A stretch of DNA of 17,407 nucleotides from CAIXMG01 sp964550225 (lineage in GTDB: Bacteria; Patescibacteriota; Minisyncoccia; Phycocordibacterales; UBA1006). Position 1 is the first letter of the stretch; the number at the start of each line of letters is the position of its first letter. The position numbers and the translations under genes are program-made. The stretch spans positions 1 to 17,407 of the forward strand of contig CAZJXT010000007.1 of the NCBI GenBank assembly GCA_964550225.1, read 5' to 3'. A model generated the notes under the pieces. The model was not told where the DNA came from. It made no database searches and saw nothing but the letters and a program-made list of their open reading frames with translations. This document shows, piece by piece, positions 13,492 to 17,407 of this stretch.

Positions 13492-13710
13492 ATGGATCAT
13501 CATAAAAAAGATTTGCTTTATATTATTTTATTTTTCACAGCATTATTTATTGCGTGGGTTATGATTGGTGGACCACAGCACGCAAAACAAACAGGTGATG
13601 CCTATAACACACTACAAAAACCACTTGCACCTCTTGATACTGGTGAAACCTATACCAAACCATTAACTCCAAAAGATTTCATCACAACTCATAATAATTA
13701 TGCACAATAA
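13492..13710 (+). CDS. Small single-pass membrane protein, unknown
   Basis: This 72-residue protein has one hydrophobic helix (about 8-27, LLYIILFFTALFIAWVMIGG) after a short basic N-terminus (MDHHKKD). A polar, Pro/Thr-rich tail follows (GETYTKPLTPKDF) and would face outward if the helix is a signal anchor. It has its own TATAAT 6 nt before the ATG and ends just before a bidirectional terminator shared with ruvA. No family recognised. Confidence 0.75.
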   Translation: MDHHKKDLLYIILFFTALFIAWVMIGGPQHAKQTGDAYNTLQKPLAPLDTGETYTKPLTPKDFITTHNNYAQ

Positions 13711-13711
13711 T

Positions 13712-13744
13712 AAAAACTCGGACTATGATGTTCCGAGTTTTTTT
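13712..13744. terminator. Bidirectional terminator between the small membrane protein gene and ruvA
   Basis: AAAAACTCGGA and TCCGAGTTTTT pair over 11 bp. The ruvA stop codon (TAG on the minus strand, 13725-13723) lies in the 9-nt loop, so one arm is ruvA coding sequence. Confidence 0.9.
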
Positions 13745-14286
13745 AGTGCCTCACGAATATTTGTATTCATATCATTTCCTGTATCAAGAAGACGTACCAC
13801 ATCGCGAACTTTTGACTCTGCATATCCTAATGCAATTAACGCATCGATGACATCATGCATGGTTTCGTCAACGTGTTCAATATGGATTGCATGAATTTTG
13901 TCTCGTAATTCAAGAATAATTTTTTCTGCGGTTTTCTTACCAATACCTGAAATTTTAGTAAGATAAGAAACATCGTTAGTGTGGATGGCTCGAGCAATCG
14001 TTCCAATAGTTGCAACATTCATAATCCCGAGCGCTGATTTAGGACCAATACCAGAAACACCTAAAAGTAATTCAAAGAGGTTTTGATCACGAATAGTCTC
14101 AAATCCAAATAATTCTTCAGTGTCTTCACGAACAATATGGTTAATCCAAAGAGAAATAGTTTCATTGATCGTGTGTTTCACAAGTGTTTCTGCGGGAGCA
14201 AAAATACGATAGCCAATTCCATTGGTTTGAACAATAATAAATCGGTCATTGAGAGCAAGAATAGTTCCGGTGATGTGGGCAATCAT
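13723..14286 (-). CDS. ruvA: Holliday junction DNA-binding protein RuvA
   Basis: RuvA tetramers bind the four-way junction and load RuvB. The 187-residue protein has the three expected domains: an OB-fold (1-~65, MIAHITGTI...GIGYRIFAP), tandem helix-hairpin-helix motifs (LLGVSGIGPKSALGIM at 74-89 and LTKISGIGKKTAEKII at 109-124) and a short RuvB-binding domain III (about 140-187, VIDALIALGYAESKV). It is slightly shorter than E. coli RuvA (203). The start is supported by TGC-TATAAT ending 7 nt upstream. It is not in an operon with ruvB (positions 1-883), and ruvC is not in the window. Confidence 0.97.
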   Translation of the reverse strand: MIAHITGTILALNDRFIIVQTNGIGYRIFAPAETLVKHTINETISLWINHIVREDTEELFGFETIRDQNLFELLLGVSGIGPKSALGIMNVATIGTIARAIHTNDVSYLTKISGIGKKTAEKIILELRDKIHAIHIEHVDETMHDVIDALIALGYAESKVRDVVRLLDTGNDMNTNIREALKKLGTS

Positions 14287-14293
14287 AGTATTA

Positions 14294-14302
14294 ATTATAG
14301 CA
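14294..14302 (-). promoter_or_regulatory. Extended -10 promoter of ruvA
   Basis: On the minus strand TGC-TATAAT, a consensus extended -10, ends 7 nt before the ruvA ATG. The -35 position has no match. Confidence 0.7.
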
Positions 14303-14347
14303 CGAAAGAAATGTTCTTTGAGAAAGTTCTCATTACAGAGATGGTAC

Positions 14348-14378
14348 TTGCAAAAAAAGAAACTTATGCTACTATAAT
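14348..14378 (+). promoter_or_regulatory. Promoter of rpsT
   Basis: Consensus TATAAT (14373-14378) ends 7 nt before the ATG at 14386. TTGCAA (14348-14353) lies 19 nt upstream, a rather long spacer. Confidence 0.6.
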
Positions 14379-14385
14379 CACATAT

Positions 14386-14640
14386 ATGCCAAATCTACAG
14401 AATGCCAAAAAAGCAATTCGTGTCTCAGCTCGAAAACGAGTAATGAATGACCGACGACGTAAAATATTAAAAGAAGCTGTAAAAGCAGCCAAGTCTTTAA
14501 AAGGTGCTGATAAAAAAGCTATTACTGAAAATCTTGCAAAAGCATACCAAGCAATTGATAAAGCCGCAAAACGAGGAGTAATCAAGAAAAATACCGCTGA
14601 TCGCAAAAAATCACGACTTGCTAAATCTTTGAAAGCGTAA
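14386..14640 (+). CDS. rpsT: 30S ribosomal protein S20
   Basis: S20 is a primary 16S rRNA-binding protein of the small subunit body. The 84-residue, Lys/Arg/Ala-rich, all-helical sequence has the family signature: MPNLQNAKKAIRVSARKR at the start and the ending ...IDKAAKRGVIKKNTADRKKSRLAK. An in-frame ATG at 14137 would extend it antisense into ruvA and is rejected; 14386 follows a TATAAT box by 7 nt. It is transcribed away from ruvA and ends immediately before a bidirectional terminator. Confidence 0.97.
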   Translation: MPNLQNAKKAIRVSARKRVMNDRRRKILKEAVKAAKSLKGADKKAITENLAKAYQAIDKAAKRGVIKKNTADRKKSRLAKSLKA

Positions 14641-14670
14641 AAAACCCCTTCTTTGATGAAGAGGTTTTTT
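14641..14670. terminator. Bidirectional terminator after rpsT
   Basis: AAAACC-C-CTTC pairs with GAAG-A-GGTTTT (10 bp with one C.A mismatch), with a T6 run on both strands. It directly follows the rpsT stop, and the stop of the convergent small gene overlaps its other edge. Confidence 0.88.
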
Positions 14671-14917
14671 ATGTAACATTTATAATAAGAACACCATCAT
14701 GATGATTGTCTAAGAAAATAAGATTACATATGTGGTGTCGTCCGACCTTAAAATGAGCAAACCAGTTTTCGTTTTTTCGATTATCAAATTTCTTGATAAT
14801 TGTTTGCCCCATATAGGTCAGATGAAATATTTGATTGTCTTCAGTATGAAATCTGCCGACAATCGGATAGTGTTGTTTTTTGGCAAACACTATCCAAGAT
14901 TGCAGTGATGTTTTCAT
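14669..14917 (-). CDS. Small orphan protein, unknown
   Basis: An 82-residue protein rich in His, Asn and aromatic residues, with no signal peptide or membrane helix. The pattern of alternating hydrophobic residues (IVGRFHTEDNQIFHLTY, CNLIFLDNHHDGVLIINV) suggests a small beta-rich fold. TGG-GATACT lies 17 nt upstream of the ATG as a possible extended -10, and the 3' end abuts a good bidirectional terminator, which supports a real gene. No family recognised. Confidence 0.65.
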   Translation of the reverse strand: MKTSLQSWIVFAKKQHYPIVGRFHTEDNQIFHLTYMGQTIIKKFDNRKNENWFAHFKVGRHHICNLIFLDNHHDGVLIINVT

Positions 14918-14934
14918 AAAAAAATGTTTTTTTA

Positions 14935-14943
14935 AGTATCCCA
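14935..14943 (-). promoter_or_regulatory. Possible extended -10 of the orphan gene
   Basis: On the minus strand TGG-GATACT ends 17 nt before the ATG, predicting a leader of about 11 nt. Confidence 0.4.
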
Positions 14944-14973
14944 GGTTGTTAAATGAAAAACAAGTTTTTTCTG

Positions 14974-14982
14974 TGGTATAAT
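14974..14982 (+). promoter_or_regulatory. Extended -10 promoter of the thioredoxin-like gene
   Basis: TGG-TATAAT, a consensus extended -10, ends 8 nt before the ATG at 14991. Confidence 0.65.
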
Positions 14983-14990
14983 ACAGTATT

Positions 14991-15278
14991 ATGGAAAAAA
15001 ACCTTTTAATGTTTTCTGGAACGGAATGTCCTCATTGCGCGCGCATGCGCCCCTTGTTGATTAAACTTGAATCAGAAACAGGAATTATGGTCGAAGAGCG
15101 AGACACGTGGAAAAAACAGTCAGATTTTCGGTTACTTGAAAACTATCAAGATGCAACCGGGGATGATGAGTGTCGTGGAATTCCTTTTTTTTACAATGTG
15201 ACTAATAAAACATTTCTTTGTGGTGAGGTAAATTATAAGCAATTAAAAGATTGGGCGACAGGTAAAAACATTAAATAA
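14991..15278 (+). CDS. Small thioredoxin-like protein with CPHC motif
   Basis: The 95-residue protein has a compact thioredoxin-type layout: strand LLMFSG, then the redox motif CPHC (13-16) at the start of a helix, and IPFF with the cis-Pro candidate at 65. Two more cysteines flank this Pro (C61 and C77). CPHC is the DsbA-type dithiol, but the protein is far smaller than DsbA and has no signal peptide or membrane segment, so it is predicted cytosolic. It could be a glutaredoxin-like reductant; the extra Cys pair may form a second disulfide or metal site. A DedA-family gene follows after 13 nt and may be co-transcribed. Confidence 0.82.
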   Translation: MEKNLLMFSGTECPHCARMRPLLIKLESETGIMVEERDTWKKQSDFRLLENYQDATGDDECRGIPFFYNVTNKTFLCGEVNYKQLKDWATGKNIK

Positions 15279-15291
15279 TAATTATATCGTT

Positions 15292-15906
15292 ATGGAAACA
15301 CAAGAAATTATTCGACAAGTGAGTGCATTATCGTATCTTGGAGTGTTTGGAATTTCATTTCTCGCGAACGTCGTAGTACCTGTTCCAGAAGAAGTTGTCA
15401 TTCTGGCAATTGGATACGTAGTAGGTGCAGGAGCTATGAATTTTTGGATCGTGCTCCCGATTGTTATCATAGGAATGCTCTTATCAGATTTGATTATGTT
15501 TTCCGCTTCGTTTCATGGAAACAAAATCATACGATTAGTATATGATAAGTTTTTTGCAAAACTTGTTCCTATGGATGATGAATTTATTGCAAAACATATT
15601 AATAAGATTGTATTTATAGCACGCTTTTTAGTAAACCTTAGATTTATTGGGCCTTTCTTTGCAGGGCAGGCAAAGATGTCATACAAAAAGTTTCTCTTGA
15701 TTGATGGTGCGGCAATACTCATATATGCAAGCATGCTTCTTTGGGCAGGGCATTATTTTAGCAATCGCATTGAAAGTATTTTTAGTGGGGTAGGCATTGT
15801 AAAAAATGTGATTCTGGTAGTAATTGGTATCGTACTTATTATTACAATAATGCAGACGATCAAAAAAGCGTTTTTGAGATTTGAGATGAAGGGGGTTAAT
15901 AAATAA
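15292..15906 (+). CDS. DedA family membrane protein (SNARE-associated / VTT domain)
   Basis: DedA proteins are membrane proteins with re-entrant loops; several members help flip undecaprenyl phosphate or phospholipids. The 204-residue protein shows the two family signatures: PVPEE (30-34) near the first re-entrant loop and RFLVNLRFIGPFFAGQAKM (111-129), the counterpart of the FGRF.P..R...P..AG...M motif. Hydrophobic segments lie at about 15-30, 36-72, 136-154 and 168-190. It follows the thioredoxin-like gene by 13 nt, with only a weak AT-rich -10 candidate of its own, so co-transcription is likely. Substrate unknown. Confidence 0.92.
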   Translation: METQEIIRQVSALSYLGVFGISFLANVVVPVPEEVVILAIGYVVGAGAMNFWIVLPIVIIGMLLSDLIMFSASFHGNKIIRLVYDKFFAKLVPMDDEFIAKHINKIVFIARFLVNLRFIGPFFAGQAKMSYKKFLLIDGAAILIYASMLLWAGHYFSNRIESIFSGVGIVKNVILVVIGIVLIITIMQTIKKAFLRFEMKGVNK

Positions 15907-15930
15907 AAAACCACTGGAGGGTGGGTTTTT
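15906..15930 (+). terminator. Terminator after the DedA-family gene
   Basis: AAAAACCAC pairs with GTGG-G-TTTTT (one bulged G), ending in T5 and a further T4. It starts at the stop codon. Confidence 0.7.
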
Positions 15931-15966
15931 ATTTTAAGCGGTGAACCTGGTCGTGATAGAGGTTGT

Positions 15967-15995
15967 TTGTAATTATGGTTGTTTTCATATATAAT
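15967..15995 (+). promoter_or_regulatory. Promoter of the anchored extracytoplasmic protein gene
   Basis: TTGTAA (15967-15972), a 17-nt spacer and consensus TATAAT (15990-15995), ending 9 nt before the ATG at 16005. Confidence 0.75.
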
Positions 15996-16004
15996 ATATA
16001 GTAT

Positions 16005-16574
16005 ATGAAAAAATATAAAAATGTTATTTTAATAGTAATATTAATTGCTGTTGTGATCGGAGTAGTTAGTCTCGCATTAAAATATTCAAGATCTCAAGAA
16101 GCTGGCCTGCAAGCATCTTTTTACACAATTATAAAAAAACCACCAGTAAATACTTGTTTAGTTGGTGCGGCTCCAACCGTTACGGTGCCATATCCAGCAT
16201 CTGGAAATATTTTTCATCGTAATGAAGTAATTCGTGTTCCTTGGAACCTCTGTAATCTGCCTGGTGACATATGGACAAGGGTTTCTTTGATATATGTTCC
16301 AATTGCTGGTGTTTCATATAGCTCACAGTTTAATCCTGTTATTCACTCAGCAACACAAAGAGCTTCTGATATGATAGCAAATATGTCTATTCCTAATACG
16401 TCAAGTACAACATATTTAACTGCTAGTGCTGGAGGTGTTATGAGTTTTGGACAGCACTACAGAATTAAGGTTGAGGCTGGTACTATGAGTGGGGTTCCCA
16501 ATGCAACATCTGGTGGACTGGTCTTTAATCCACTGATTGAGGGGTATTCACAAGTATTTAGTATATTGCCGTAA
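16005..16574 (+). CDS. N-terminally anchored extracytoplasmic protein, unknown
   Basis: The 189-residue protein begins with MKKYKN and an uncleaved-looking hydrophobic helix (about 7-27), so the rest should face outward. The domain starts near VTVPYPASGNIFHRNEVIRVPWNLC (59-83), which resembles the 'P.sG....g..i.v.W' opening of Ig-like or Kre9/KNH-like beta-sandwich domains common in secreted CPR proteins. Two cysteines (C51 and C83) could pair. Hydrophobic/polar alternation continues to the end (GYSQVFSILP). It has its own promoter and terminator. It lies tail-to-tail with the putative cyclodipeptide synthase gene; no functional link is visible. Confidence 0.82.
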   Translation: MKKYKNVILIVILIAVVIGVVSLALKYSRSQEAGLQASFYTIIKKPPVNTCLVGAAPTVTVPYPASGNIFHRNEVIRVPWNLCNLPGDIWTRVSLIYVPIAGVSYSSQFNPVIHSATQRASDMIANMSIPNTSSTTYLTASAGGVMSFGQHYRIKVEAGTMSGVPNATSGGLVFNPLIEGYSQVFSILP

Positions 16575-16674
16575 TTTATAAAATTTTAAAAAGGATAACT
16601 TGTAGTAAATATTTTTACATATCGGGTTACCATGATACGAATTTGTGAAATTGTTCGAGATAGAGATTACCACT

Positions 16675-16696
16675 GCCTTGCCCTGCAAGGCTTTTT
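16675..16696 (+). terminator. Intrinsic terminator downstream of the anchored protein gene
   Basis: GCCTTGC and GCAAGGC form a perfect 7-bp stem with loop CCT, followed by T5. It is 100 nt after the stop; the stretch between holds no convincing frame or promoter and is most simply a 3' UTR. Confidence 0.85.
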
Positions 16697-16750
16697 GGTT
16701 GAGTTTTTTAAACCGAGTTGAACACCTCGTGCGCTCTAAAAAAGAGGTTT

Positions 16751-17392
16751 TTAATTAACTGAAAAATCTGGAAGTTTTAGAAATCGCAGGTTTAGTTTTG
16801 GTGTGTTATCATAAAAACCTTCAATAAATTTTTCCCATACAGGCCAGGGTTTGTGATATGCATAAGTAAAATCAGTATAGTCAGTTAGATAAGTAGGTAA
16901 AAATAACATGAAGGCAAATTCAGAAATAATATAATGAGTTCCAATTTCAATATTTGCAGAAGTTAGATCATTTTTTCTAAAAGGATTTTCTACAAGAACT
17001 TGTTTTGTTGCCTCTTGGATGTCTACTCGAAAATCTTCATTGTTTAAGTATAGATTTTTTACATAAGAATATGATTCCTGGTATTCAGGGCGAGTTTCAA
17101 TGTTTTCATTTCTCCAATCAAAAATGATTACACGAGAAGGGTCGATGCCTTGTTCAAGTATGGCCCCTTGGATACGGTTTCGGAAGGCGTTTCCTTGAGG
17201 AATAGCTTTTTCGCGGCGAGCAATGTTTTCTGGATACCCGAGTGCAATATAGGTTGCAATAGCTGGAATGTCTGGAATAAAAATGCCAATCCGTTCGTTT
17301 TCCAAAAGGGCTTTTTTGAGAATATTAGAAATAATCTCTTTTTTGAAGTAGCTGTTTCCTGGACTCATTCCAATAATTAAAATATTACGCAT
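16751..17392 (-). CDS. Putative cyclodipeptide synthase (CDPS), NYH-type residues
   Basis: CDPSs join two amino acids from aminoacyl-tRNAs into a cyclodipeptide by a ping-pong mechanism on a class-Ic aminoacyl-tRNA synthetase-like Rossmann fold. Diagnostic residues are present at the expected places. GMSPGNSYF (8-16) gives the nucleophile S10 and N13 (AlbC S37 and N40). Y154 and E158 are spaced four apart in HYIISEFA (AlbC Y178 and E182). Y179-H180 in AYHKPW corresponds to AlbC Y202-H203, giving the N/Y/H subfamily pattern. A basic stretch (R59, R60, K62, R71, R73) fits the tRNA-binding helix. RPEYQE (101-106) also resembles AlbC TPEYRA. Length from this ATG is 213, against 239 for AlbC, and S10 is 27 residues earlier than S37. 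The frame stays open to the window edge, so the true start may lie outside. No tailoring oxidase or P450 is in view. Confidence 0.85.
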   Translation of the reverse strand: MRNILIIGMSPGNSYFKKEIISNILKKALLENERIGIFIPDIPAIATYIALGYPENIARREKAIPQGNAFRNRIQGAILEQGIDPSRVIIFDWRNENIETRPEYQESYSYVKNLYLNNEDFRVDIQEATKQVLVENPFRKNDLTSANIEIGTHYIISEFAFMLFLPTYLTDYTDFTYAYHKPWPVWEKFIEGFYDNTPKLNLRFLKLPDFSVN

Positions 17393-17407
17393 AGGGTGTG
17401 TTGTGTG

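Noticed and set aside
14137..14385. Long N-terminal extension of S20
   Set aside because: It is antisense to ruvA; the conserved S20 start MPNLQNAKKA follows a TATAAT box at 14386.
16575..16696. A third non-coding RNA between the anchored protein gene and the CDPS gene
   Set aside because: There is a good terminator, but the only upstream promoter candidate (TTTACA-N16-TACGAA) is poor and no long-range stem was found; a 3' UTR is simpler.
16751..17392. Aminoacyl-tRNA synthetase fragment
   Set aside because: The CDPS fold is related to class Ic synthetases, but HIGH and KMSKS motifs are absent and the GxSxGNSYF, YxxxE and YH residues are specific to CDPS.
1..17407. Alternative genetic code (TGA = Gly), as in Gracilibacteria/SR1
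   Set aside because: No in-frame TGA occurs in long conserved genes such as polA, pilB, ruvA and ruvB, and Gly positions use GGN codons.

Overview
The window looks like chromosome from a small-genome Patescibacteria (CPR) bacterium, most likely of the Parcubacteria/Paceibacteria group. This rests on the AT-rich, tightly packed sequence, a tRNA gene without an encoded CCA, very short intergenic gaps, type IV pilus ATPase and repeat-rich surface proteins, and several orphan small proteins. All 16 genes with a visible end stop at TAA or TAG and none at TGA. Long open frames such as polA and pilB contain no in-frame TGA, so there is no sign of the TGA-glycine code used by Gracilibacteria/SR1.

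Layout. 1-883 (-): 5' part of ruvB. 884-1380: a strong promoter, a structured non-coding RNA and a perfect 42-nt terminator palindrome. 1381-3513 (-): a PilB/GspE pilus ATPase with an unusual C-terminal extension. 3676-8375 (+): three cell-envelope genes, namely a five-helix membrane protein, a secreted protein with a DNYR tandem repeat, and a large FN3-like surface protein with a membrane anchor. The first two share a 12-nt motif in their leaders. 8461-12411 (+): tsaE, polA, an ICMT-like membrane methyltransferase and a short HolA-like protein. 12412-12983: a second independent structured RNA (-), a possible 37-residue membrane peptide, and tRNA-Lys(UUU) (-). 12984-16574: a SpoU-family methyltransferase, a small membrane protein, ruvA (-), rpsT, an orphan small protein (-), a CPHC thioredoxin-like protein, a DedA-family protein and an anchored extracytoplasmic protein. 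16751-17392 (-): a protein with the diagnostic residues of a cyclodipeptide synthase.

How it works together. Housekeeping functions dominate: Holliday-junction branch migration (RuvA, RuvB), repair and Okazaki-fragment processing (PolA), clamp loading (HolA-like), tRNA t6A modification (TsaE), RNA methylation (SpoU) and the ribosome (S20). The envelope block (PilB and three surface genes) fits a lifestyle based on contact with other cells. The main oddity is the putative cyclodipeptide synthase, which would divert aminoacyl-tRNAs into a diketopiperazine.

Gene expression looks unusual. Almost every gene has its own -10 box ending only 5-9 nt before the start codon, which predicts leaderless mRNAs. 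Genes are usually separated by their own hairpin terminators, some of which contain the stop codon in the loop. The two non-coding RNAs, by contrast, have full -35/-10 promoters. No insertion sequence, phage gene, CRISPR array or replication origin was seen.
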